From the NCBI GenBank assembly GCA_946477505.1, contig CAMKYP010000160.1, positions 1-8,224 on the forward strand: a stretch of DNA of 8,224 bases. The letters are read 5' to 3'. The notes beneath the pieces were generated by a model. That model was not told where the DNA came from and made no database searches. It worked only from the letters and a program-made list of their open reading frames with translations. This DNA comes from an uncultured Dechloromonas sp. (GTDB taxonomy: Bacteria; Pseudomonadota; Gammaproteobacteria; Burkholderiales; Rhodocyclaceae). The position numbers and the translations under genes were made by a program. This document shows, piece after piece, positions 1 through 5,940 of this stretch (position 1 is its first letter; each line of letters begins with the position of its first letter).

Positions 1-558
1 CAGCAGATAGACGATGCTCGAAATGGCGGCAAAGTTCAGCGCAAAGAAGAAGACGCTGGTTTCGGTCGAAATCTTGTGGGCGTTGCTGAGCGGACTGCCT
101 GCCAGGTAGTAATCGAAAAAGCCGGAGAGCGCGGTCAGGAATATGTAGGCGATGAACCAGGCGATCGATTCGCGGGGGCCGCAGAACAGCACGGCGCCGA
201 TCGGTGCGAGCAGCCCCCACAGGCTGGTGCCGCTGGCGGAAATGAAGTTGCCGATGCTCCATTGCACGACAAAAGGGGCGAACAGAAAGAGCGACAACTG
301 GGTGACCCGGAACCACTCGAAATTGCCGCTGCGCAGGAAGTAGAGCAGGTTGGCCACGAGCAGCAGCTGGAACATGAACGGCGCCGTGGCCGAGAACTGC
401 GGCCCCATCTGCCCATAGAGGAAGAGCCAGAGCATCGAGCCGGTACAGAAGAGGCCGGTGGCGAATACCAGCAGCGACTTCTTCAGGCGCATCTCCGCAT
501 CGTCGGTCGGCAGGATGCCACCGGCACGCAGAGAGATGAAATGGGGGCTGGAACTCAC
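1..558 (-). CDS. Multi-pass membrane protein, N-terminal part; probable membrane sensor of an adenylate/guanylate cyclase (3' end outside window)
   Basis: The open frame runs from a GTG at 558 to the left edge, giving 186 codons without a stop. It shows about six hydrophobic segments (residues about 27-48, 58-76, 86-101, 108-126, 131-148, 166-186). The motif QWSIGNFISASG, the stretch LLAPIGAVLFCGPRESIAWF and the FFALNFAA segment recall the N-terminal membrane domain of betaproteobacterial proteins that end in a class III cyclase domain. That domain would lie beyond the edge, so the catalytic assignment is inference. An in-frame TAA at 580-582 limits the start. GTG 558 keeps the acidic DDAEMRLKK stretch that such proteins carry before the first helix; ATG at 492 is the alternative. 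Neither has a strong Shine-Dalgarno. It follows the pilin operon after 90 bases and may have its own promoter. It could instead be another membrane sensor, such as a diguanylate cyclase or kinase. Confidence 0.65.
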   Translation of the reverse strand, partial: MSSSPHFISLRAGGILPTDDAEMRLKKSLLVFATGLFCTGSMLWLFLYGQMGPQFSATAPFMFQLLLVANLLYFLRSGNFEWFRVTQLSLFLFAPFVVQWSIGNFISASGTSLWGLLAPIGAVLFCGPRESIAWFIAYIFLTALSGFFDYYLAGSPLSNAHKISTETSVFFFALNFAAISSIVYLL

Positions 559-562
559 GACA

Positions 563-576
563 AGACCGATCAGTCT
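563..576. promoter_or_regulatory. Imperfect 14-base palindrome before the cyclase-like start codon
   Basis: The minus strand reads AGACTGATCGGTCT, symmetrical apart from one T/G pair. It lies between the candidate -10 box and the GTG start, where a repressor site or a small 5' hairpin could act. It is short enough to have arisen by chance. Confidence 0.2.
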
Positions 577-578
577 GA

Positions 579-584
579 CTTATA
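579..584 (-). promoter_or_regulatory. Possible -10 box (TATAAG) for the cyclase-like gene
   Basis: On the minus strand TATAAG matches the sigma-70 -10 consensus at five of six positions and lies 20 bases before the GTG start. No good -35 hexamer sits at the right distance. An alternative pair is TTGACC (622-627) with CAAACT (599-604) and a 17-base spacer. Both are weak, and read-through from the pilin operon is also possible because I see no terminator in the gap. Confidence 0.25.
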
Positions 585-648
585 ACTTTGGGATAACCAG
601 TTTGGCAGTCGGGGTGACGCAGGTCAATAAGCGAGGGCGGTGGTGTTG

Positions 649-1371
649 CTAGGGCAGGCGGCCGGCTGCGATGAGGCGGCTGTAGAGAATATTAGGGGAA
701 ATCCAGGTGACGAGATCGTCAAACTCGTTGGCGCCAGCAGGTGTTGGAGTGTGGGAGACGAAATCGTCGTTGCTGTTTGAGTTTTCTAATTCGTCTGCGC
801 TAGTTGCTACTAGGTTGACTCCTCCTCCAGAGTTGATTGCCCCAAATCCATTTGTTCCATGCGAAAGAATCACTACGGGTATCTGAGTGGCGACAAAGGT
901 TGCACAAGGAGTTTGATCGCATACTCGCAGGGAGGCGGCGGGGGTATTGATGGCTATGCCGGTACTACTGTCTGAGAAATGCCTGTCCACTCGGTAGCGG
1001 AACCGGTTTCCCCAAGCGTCTTCCCGCCCTATGCCAAGATCTCGCCAAGGAAGTGTTCCTTCGGCATTTGCAGCAGGAGTGGTGCAAGTTGTGCCTGAGC
1101 GATTTTCGGCTCCATCATTATCGGTATCAGGGCATGGCAGGTAGGGGTGGCCATCAGCAGCAATATGAGTCGCGGCATATCCGAGCAGAGCCTCGTGAAC
1201 GTCTTTCAGCCTTTGGCGTGTGTCCTGAGTATTGCGCAAACCTATTTGCGATGACAGTGTCGTCATTAGGCCTCCCGCCAGCAAGGAAACGACAACAAGC
1301 ACAATGGCCAGCTCAACAAGCGAGAAACCGCGACAAAAAGTTGCGTTTACGGGCAGGGTAGTACTGGACAT
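649..1371 (-). CDS. Type IV pilin-like / pseudopilin precursor with canonical prepilin leader (240 aa)
   Basis: This is a prepilin-like subunit that would be cleaved and N-methylated by a prepilin peptidase and assembled into a pilus or pseudopilus. The leader ends at Gly15, cleavage giving Phe16 (FSLVELAIV), with Glu20 as the conserved +5 glutamate and a hydrophobic helix at about 16-39. The soluble part has EALLGYAA (60-67), then LPCPDTDNDGAE (78-89) with D82, D84, D86, G87 and E89 laid out like a calcium loop, then GTLPWRDLG and a DAWGNRFRY strand. The C-terminus holds NEFDDLVTWISPNIL. Cysteines 80, 96, 151 and 156 could form disulfides. ATG 1371 is the only start in this frame that leaves a normal leader. 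The gene begins 25 bases before the previous gene ends. Base composition is lower in GC than the assembly genes. It may be a minor rather than the major pilin, given its size and position at the end of the operon. Confidence 0.88.
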   Translation of the reverse strand: MSSTTLPVNATFCRGFSLVELAIVLVVVSLLAGGLMTTLSSQIGLRNTQDTRQRLKDVHEALLGYAATHIAADGHPYLPCPDTDNDGAENRSGTTCTTPAANAEGTLPWRDLGIGREDAWGNRFRYRVDRHFSDSSTGIAINTPAASLRVCDQTPCATFVATQIPVVILSHGTNGFGAINSGGGVNLVATSADELENSNSNDDFVSHTPTPAGANEFDDLVTWISPNILYSRLIAAGRLP

Positions 1372-2282
1372 GGAACTACTTTCAAGGTTGCGCTGCCAAT
1401 GCTTATCTGAGCGCTATTTGCGGAGAAGCGGGTGTAATTGACGACTGCAGGCCAACCGTTGTTGCTCAGCCAAGAATCAAGGACCAGATTATTGTAGGGA
1501 AGTTGGCCAGTGGCAACATTGAGGTCGGCCCATCCATCATGGTTACCGTCAGCCCAGGGGAACGGTGCTCCATAGGCACGTAAACCCTTATTGGGGAAGA
1601 ACGGAGCCTGATCGTCAGGGCCACGAATTTCTCCGAGAATTCGACGGCTAACTGCAGAAAATAATTCACTTTTGAGCAGGGCAATGGCTTTGTCATTGAA
1701 TGCTGCAGTGACCGGGCCGCTTTCATAATTAGCATTCCCATCGGCATTGCTACCATCCAGGTAATCGCCCATCTGGTTGCTTGGTCTGCCGTTTTGACCG
1801 GGAAGCGGTGGGCCTGGGGCAATGATTATGGCGGCGACATTCGGTATGGTGTCCAAGCTGAGTGTGACTGGGGTATTCGGATTGATCGGGGAAGCTGATG
1901 GGTGGTCACGTAGTGACGGCGAAAGCGCATACCATAGGAGTTCTCCGCTTCCGTCCCGCAACTCGCCTGTTTTCAAGGTTTTGTAGGGTAAGCGTCCAAC
2001 ATAAGCGGGACAGCCGCTTCCTGCAAACGGCTCTGCAACTCCGTCGCCATTGGTGTCTGGGCATGGGAGGCTTCCGGGGCGGTTATCATCACTTGCGGCT
2101 CGTCCAAGAAGAGCTTCCTTGGCTACGGCCAATGCCTCTTCTGTTTTTGCATCGAGCGCTAGGCGTTCGGTGTCGCTGCTCCAAGATGTGATGAAAAGTG
2201 TAGCGCTTAGACAAAGTATGATGAACAGGAAAAGCAGCAACGAAACACCATTCTGCGAGCGCCTGATAGTTGCTATTCTCAT
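1347..2282 (-). CDS. Minor pilin / pseudopilin-like protein lacking Glu5 (311 aa)
   Basis: This is an exported prepilin-like protein. Its short basic leader MRIATIRRSQNG ends at Gly12, followed by VSLLLFLFIILCLSATLF, so mature position 5 is Leu, not Glu. GspK-type tip pseudopilins also lack Glu5, and its larger size fits a tip role, but it has no clear GspK signature. Residues 55-120 carry EALLGRAA, LPCPDTNGDGVAE and GRLPYKTL, matching the neighbouring pilin. VAAIIIAPGPPLPGQ (149-163) and FNDKAIALL (195-203) resemble related betaproteobacterial prepilin-like proteins. A second DGNHDGWAD loop and GQLPYNNL follow at 245-266. The C-terminus is Cys- and Pro-rich (PCPVLPCP). ATG 2282 overlaps the upstream stop as ATGA; no clear Shine-Dalgarno is present, so translation probably depends on coupling. 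Confidence 0.8.
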   Translation of the reverse strand: MRIATIRRSQNGVSLLLFLFIILCLSATLFITSWSSDTERLALDAKTEEALAVAKEALLGRAASDDNRPGSLPCPDTNGDGVAEPFAGSGCPAYVGRLPYKTLKTGELRDGSGELLWYALSPSLRDHPSASPINPNTPVTLSLDTIPNVAAIIIAPGPPLPGQNGRPSNQMGDYLDGSNADGNANYESGPVTAAFNDKAIALLKSELFSAVSRRILGEIRGPDDQAPFFPNKGLRAYGAPFPWADGNHDGWADLNVATGQLPYNNLVLDSWLSNNGWPAVVNYTRFSANSAQISIGSATLKVVPCPVLPCP

Positions 2283-2641
2283 GGCGCTCGTGCTGGTTTG
2301 ACGATGATTTTCCCGCGCCCTAGTATGCTTCGGTGATTCCCATCGCCAGAATTGAATGTGTCGCCAACGGGGACACGCGGGCCGGGACTAGTGTTGTTCC
2401 AGTCAGGCGTGCCGTTGATCCAGCGTGTCCGTCGGCCGCTGCTGCTGCGTACCTCGCCGTTGAGGGTCAGGCCGGTTTCCGTGTCCTCATGGCTCAGCTG
2501 TCCGAACCCCGGGTTGCGTTGGCGTTGCTGGTCGAGATAGGCGCGTTGCTGGGCATCGTAGAAGAGACGGCCGAGCGGAGGGGAGTCGGCGTTGGCTGCG
2601 CCGGAGAGCGCCAGCAGAAGCGGCAGGACAAAGCGGCGCAT
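2279..2641 (-). CDS. Small exported protein, MshK/PilP-like pilus biogenesis factor (120 aa)
   Basis: The start at ATG 2641 is chosen because GAGGAA (2648-2653) precedes it at good spacing and because the product then opens with a signal peptide, residues 1-18 ending AANA before Asp19. A longer reading from 2758 would run back through the upstream gene. No lipobox cysteine is present. Residues 25-41 (RLFYDAQQRAYLDQQRQ) resemble the LFxxxxxRxxLDxxR stretch of small exported proteins in betaproteobacterial pilus loci. The later part, GEVRSSSGRRTRWINGTPDWN, then VPVGDTF and GRGKIIVKPAR, has the pattern of the short beta domain in MshK and PilP that senses or contacts the secretin. It starts two bases after the GspM-like gene and ends overlapping the pilin start. 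The periplasmic link to a secretin is inferred from family and position; sequence similarity is weak. Confidence 0.72.
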   Translation of the reverse strand: MRRFVLPLLLALSGAANADSPPLGRLFYDAQQRAYLDQQRQRNPGFGQLSHEDTETGLTLNGEVRSSSGRRTRWINGTPDWNNTSPGPRVPVGDTFNSGDGNHRSILGRGKIIVKPARAP

Positions 2642-2643
2642 GG

Positions 2644-3246
2644 TCAATTCCTCGCCGACGGTTGGCGGGCTGTCAACCAATCCATGTTGCAATCGGCATT
2701 CAGCGGGGCGACGAATTCCCGGCGCTCGCCTGCGGTGGTGGGGGGGGCGAGTTGGCACGAGCGGACGATGACCATGGCGCGGGCTTCCCGCTGAATGTGT
2801 TCGAGCGCGTTGAGGAGATCACCTTCGTGCAGTAGGCGCATCTGAAGGCGCAGCGGGCTGTTGAACCAGGCATACCCGGATGGCGTTGTCCGGTTGAGGG
2901 GGGCTTGTGCTGCAAATTCGTATTTCAGGCCGGGGAGGCGCAGATCGCGTTGTGTGTTGCGTAATTGCTCCATCCAGTCGAGCCGCCGTTCTTCGCCAAG
3001 AATGCCGGAATCCTGAAGGCGCTTGAGGAGGAGGCCGCGCTCCTTGAGTTCGGTTTCCTCGCTGTGGAACTGTCGCAGTCGCGCTTCGATTCGAGTCTTC
3101 CCTTCGGCGGCGCGCTGGCGCTCCTGTGCCGCACCTTTTGTCTCGGCGTGACTCCACCAGGCCAGAATGCCAGCTGTCAAAAAAAGTATCAGTGTTGCGA
3201 CCAGCGGTAGCAGCAGTTTGCGGAAGTCTCGCCGTGTCAGCTTCAC
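2644..3246 (-). CDS. PilO/GspM-like inner-membrane alignment protein (200 aa)
   Basis: The architecture is that of GspM, PilO and MshJ: a short basic cytoplasmic tail (1-10), one transmembrane helix (about 11-31), a charged coiled-coil region (about 34-80) and a small periplasmic domain (about 105-190), probably ferredoxin-like. In those families the protein pairs with GspL or PilN through the helix and periplasmic domain and helps couple the cytoplasmic motor to the periplasm. Cysteines 164 and 186 could form a disulfide. The start is GTG 3246, which overlaps the upstream TGA as GTGA. CGGAG at 3256-3260 sits nine bases upstream. A run of eight C (minus strand) encodes the Pro-Pro region near residues 167-169. 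Primary sequence conservation in this family is low, so the call rests on topology and on the gene order. Confidence 0.78.
   Translation of the reverse strand: MKLTRRDFRKLLLPLVATLILFLTAGILAWWSHAETKGAAQERQRAAEGKTRIEARLRQFHSEETELKERGLLLKRLQDSGILGEERRLDWMEQLRNTQRDLRLPGLKYEFAAQAPLNRTTPSGYAWFNSPLRLQMRLLHEGDLLNALEHIQREARAMVIVRSCQLAPPTTAGERREFVAPLNADCNMDWLTARQPSARN
2648..2653 (-). promoter_or_regulatory. Ribosome binding site GAGGAA for the MshK-like gene
   Basis: GAGGAA on the minus strand ends seven bases from the ATG at 2641, inside the end of the previous gene. It settles the start against the longer upstream in-frame reading. Confidence 0.6.
2740..2747. repeat. Eight-base G/C homopolymer inside the GspM/PilO-like gene
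   Basis: Eight consecutive G on the plus strand (C on the coding strand) lie in codons near residues 167-169, about 30 codons before the stop. Slippage by one base would replace the conserved end of the periplasmic domain. The other homopolymers in the window reach seven at most among those I checked. Confidence 0.9.
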
Positions 3247-4742
3247 GAGGGTTTTCTCCGCGCGACTTCGATGGTGAACGGGTGGGGTTTGACGCCTTCT
3301 TCCGCACCGTCACCGCCGCGCAAGGTGCTGCCCGATTCGATGTCGACAGGTCTACGCAGTACCGAGATCGACACGTCGGGCTGGGCGCGCAGGAGTTCCA
3401 CGAAATTGTCGAATACGCCGAGCAGCTTGCGTGTGTCGGTGTGAGCGACGGCGATCGAGCCGTGTACCACGGTGACTTCCTGCGCTGTCTTTTTCGTGCT
3501 GTCGTACGTGGTGTCATTCCGCCATTCGATGCCTTCCAGCCTGATTGCCGGCATCTGATCCAGCGCCTGGCTGATTTGCCGGAAGGCGGGGCCGGGAAGG
3601 GCCTGTTGGCGAGTCAGTTCGGTGTATTGGGTGGTCAACTGGCGCAGGGTGTCGTTGTCGATACCCAATTGCGGCAGGGTGTTGGCTGCTTCCTGATAAT
3701 GCTGGTTCAATTCGGCCTCGCTGCTTCGAAGCGCTTGCATTTCTTCGCGGAGCGAGTGGGCGTCGTAGAACTGCTTGGCGGAATAGAGGCTGCTGGCTAC
3801 CAGCGCGACGAAGCCCGCAGCCAGTAGTCCGTTGCGTACTTGCGAGAGACGGAAGTGGTGGCGATGTTTGTCGTTGCCGAATTGCTGGCCTGGTGGCGCG
3901 ATGGTCAGCATGTGCATGAACAGCAGATCGGCGCGATTGTCCTCGGGTAAAGTGTGGAGGGAGATTTTGCTCGCGGCCGTGTGGTTGTCGATGATGCTGA
4001 AGTTCAGTTGGCCCGTGTCCGGACATGCTTTTTCGATGGCCGGCACGGTCAGCGGGTGGGCCAGGATGAACACAGGAATGCTCTCGTCGCGGCCGATCTG
4101 GCGCTGGCCGATCAGATATTGATGTAGCTTGCCCGATTCAGTGGTGAAAGCGCTGGCAATCCCGGCAATGCTGCTGTCCAGCAAGGGGGCCATGCGGGAG
4201 AAGTGGGTTTGTCCATCGATCAGGTAACTGGAGCGTATCGAATGATCCTGTTGGGTCAGCAACAGGCAGCGGCGGTCGTGGAGTCCCAGCTTTTTCAGTA
4301 GCGCGCCGCCTAGTTGGGCAAGGCTGTAGATTCCGGTAAGCGCGACCTCGGCGTTGGCCAGGCGCAGCAACCAGGGCTCGAAATGGGCCGGGTTGGTCAG
4401 CGCGGATAGGAGTAGCTTTTCGTTCTTGCGCTGTGTTTTCTCGTAGCCGAGCGAGATGGCGGTTGCCAACGGGGTGCCCTGGAAATGCTGGCCGATCTTG
4501 CGGGCAATCAGGGTTTCACGGTCCGTTCCGCGCAGGAAGGGAATATTCTCGCGGGCATGCCCTTCCTCGGCGACATTGGCCAACAGGGTGAAGCGGTCTT
4601 TGGCGTGGGCGCTGAGGTAGCGCGAAAATTGATTGAGACCATCGTCGTTGTTGTCGAAGGCGCCTTCGGAGCGCAAATGCCCCTGCTGCCAAGTGTAGGC
4701 GGCAAGGCGGTGCGTGTTGAGGTAGAGGAGGCGGGTCTTCAC
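3243..4742 (-). CDS. PilM-PilN-type fused inner-membrane protein (GspL-like architecture, 499 aa)
   Basis: The protein has a long cytoplasmic half (1-300), one transmembrane segment (about 304-320), a coiled-coil stretch (about 326-380) and a periplasmic end (about 385-499). The N-terminal half opens with MKTRLLYLN, has FTLLANVAEEG (51-61) and LLLTQQDHSIRSSYL (160-173), and looks like the actin-like fold of PilM/MshI/GspL. The C-terminal half resembles PilN, including a QALDQMPAIRLEGIEW stretch (392-407) typical of the PilN periplasmic start. In pili these are usually two proteins; here one chain does both, as in GspL, which docks the ATPase from the cytoplasm and GspM from the periplasm. Start is GTG 4742, overlapping the GspF TGA as GTGA; no Shine-Dalgarno is evident. 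I recall similar unnamed proteins in betaproteobacterial loci beside GspE and GspF. Nucleotide-binding residues cannot be assigned by eye. Confidence 0.8.
   Translation of the reverse strand: MKTRLLYLNTHRLAAYTWQQGHLRSEGAFDNNDDGLNQFSRYLSAHAKDRFTLLANVAEEGHARENIPFLRGTDRETLIARKIGQHFQGTPLATAISLGYEKTQRKNEKLLLSALTNPAHFEPWLLRLANAEVALTGIYSLAQLGGALLKKLGLHDRRCLLLTQQDHSIRSSYLIDGQTHFSRMAPLLDSSIAGIASAFTTESGKLHQYLIGQRQIGRDESIPVFILAHPLTVPAIEKACPDTGQLNFSIIDNHTAASKISLHTLPEDNRADLLFMHMLTIAPPGQQFGNDKHRHHFRLSQVRNGLLAAGFVALVASSLYSAKQFYDAHSLREEMQALRSSEAELNQHYQEAANTLPQLGIDNDTLRQLTTQYTELTRQQALPGPAFRQISQALDQMPAIRLEGIEWRNDTTYDSTKKTAQEVTVVHGSIAVAHTDTRKLLGVFDNFVELLRAQPDVSISVLRRPVDIESGSTLRGGDGAEEGVKPHPFTIEVARRKPS
3256..3260 (-). 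promoter_or_regulatory. Ribosome binding site CGGAG for the GspM/PilO-like gene
   Basis: CGGAG on the minus strand lies nine bases before GTG 3246 and supports initiation at this non-ATG codon in addition to stop-start coupling. Confidence 0.45.
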
Positions 4743-5938
4743 GTCTTGATTTTACTGATCACATCGTAGACGGGTCCAATGACCGAAAGCATGATCCAGC
4801 CGAGCAAGGCGCCCATGAACAGCGTCAGCATCGGTTCGATGAGGGCCTGCGCCTTGCCGACCGACTCCTTGACATCGCGGTTGTAGAAGTAGCTGACGTT
4901 GAGCAAAGCCTTGTCCAGGCCGCCCGTGCTTTCGCCGATACGCAGCATGCGGACGACCAGCGGCGGGAAGAGGCCGACGTCGTGAAAGGCACTGGCGACG
5001 TTGTTGCCTTCGCGGATGGACTGTTCGACGCGCTCCAGGCCACGCCGGATGATGACGTTGCCGACAATGTGCTGGGTGGTGCGGATCGATTCGAGGACCG
5101 GGATGCCGGAGGCGTAGAGCATGGCGAAAGTGCTGGCGAAGCGCGACAGGACGATTTTTTTCAGGATGGGGCCGATGACCGGCAGGCGCAGCTTGATACC
5201 GTCGAAACGCATTCTGGCCAGCGGGTTGGTGCGCACCAGTTGCAGGCCGATGAGAAAGGCAATGATCGGGATGGTGAGGAACAGATACCAGTAGTTGACC
5301 AAAAGGTCGGATATGAAAAACAGCAGCTGCGTGTGCGGCGGCAGGGTCTGTCCCATGTTGCGCACGAAAATCTTCAGCTGCGGCACCATGTAGATCATCA
5401 GGAAGAAGGTGGCCGTGAGTACGATGGTGGCGACGAAAGCCGGGTACATCAGCAGCTTCTTGGTGTGCGAGGCCAGTTCGTCTTCCCATTTCAGCGATTC
5501 GCTGAGGCTGGCCAGGACATCGGGCAACTGGCCGCTCGCTTCGCCGGCCCGGATCAGGTTGCTGAACACCTGGCTGAAGATCTCCGGATGGGCGGCCATC
5601 GCCTGTGACAAGGTCTGCCCCCCCTCGATGCTCTCGATCAGGCCGGCCATGACCTCCCGGAAGCGCGGGTGTTCGATGGAGTCGCGCAGATCGGCCAGTC
5701 CCTCGAGAATGGGCACCCCGGCGCGGGTCAGCTGTTCGAGATGGAAACAGAAGTTGATCAACTCAGGCCGTGGCACGCTGCGGCTGCCAAACAGTGCGCG
5801 TTGCTGGATCGGGTTACCGGTCACCAAGTCCAGGTTCATGCGCTTGAGGCGCATCTCCAGGTCGATCAGGTTGATCGCATCGAGCCGCCCGTAGGTCATT
5901 CGACCGTCCGCGCTGACAGCCTTGTAGTCGAAGATCAT
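4739..5938 (-). CDS. gspF: GspF/PilC/MshG-type inner-membrane platform protein (399 aa)
   Basis: This polytopic protein forms the membrane platform that the assembly ATPase drives to add or extract pilin subunits. Length is typical of the family. Two related cytoplasmic domains are visible. The first, about 65-165, holds GVPILEGL, IEGGQTLSQAM and IRAGEASGQL; the second, about 268-370, holds GIPVLESI, IREGNNVASAF and LRIGESTGGL. Three transmembrane segments lie at about 166-186, 216-236 and 371-391. The N-terminal MIFDYKAVSADGR matches the usual opening F-Y-A-x-D-x-G. ATG 5938 is preceded by AGGA (5946-5949), seven bases away, within the end of the ATPase gene, and the two genes are two bases apart. 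The C-terminus overlaps the next start codon. GspF is the family name; with this gene order the closest functional analogue may be MshG. Confidence 0.95.
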   Translation of the reverse strand: MIFDYKAVSADGRMTYGRLDAINLIDLEMRLKRMNLDLVTGNPIQQRALFGSRSVPRPELINFCFHLEQLTRAGVPILEGLADLRDSIEHPRFREVMAGLIESIEGGQTLSQAMAAHPEIFSQVFSNLIRAGEASGQLPDVLASLSESLKWEDELASHTKKLLMYPAFVATIVLTATFFLMIYMVPQLKIFVRNMGQTLPPHTQLLFFISDLLVNYWYLFLTIPIIAFLIGLQLVRTNPLARMRFDGIKLRLPVIGPILKKIVLSRFASTFAMLYASGIPVLESIRTTQHIVGNVIIRRGLERVEQSIREGNNVASAFHDVGLFPPLVVRMLRIGESTGGLDKALLNVSYFYNRDVKESVGKAQALIEPMLTLFMGALLGWIMLSVIGPVYDVISKIKT

Positions 5939-5940
5939 CG

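Noticed and set aside
76..585. Plus-strand open frame of 169 codons at the left edge
   Set aside because: It is very rich in Glu, Gln, Arg and Gly, a shadow of the hydrophobic membrane protein on the minus strand, where the frame shows clear transmembrane periodicity.
2642..2758. Longer N-terminus for the MshK-like protein starting at 2758
   Set aside because: It would run through the end of the GspM-like gene and bury the signal peptide; the Shine-Dalgarno before ATG 2641 supports the shorter form.
2819..3517. Alternative minus-strand frame of 232 codons
   Set aside because: It is rich in Arg, Pro, Ser and Thr, out of frame with two genes that show proper membrane and coiled-coil structure.
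3126..3827. Plus-strand frame of 233 codons opposite the PilM/PilN-like and GspM-like genes
   Set aside because: It spans the joint of two well-supported minus-strand genes and has no recognisable domain.
5618..5624. Seven-base C tract in the platform gene, and seven-base T/A tracts at 5155-5161 and 3179-3185
   Set aside because: They code for ordinary Gly-Gly, Lys-Lys and Leu-Phe positions in conserved parts; length seven is not striking enough to propose phase variation.
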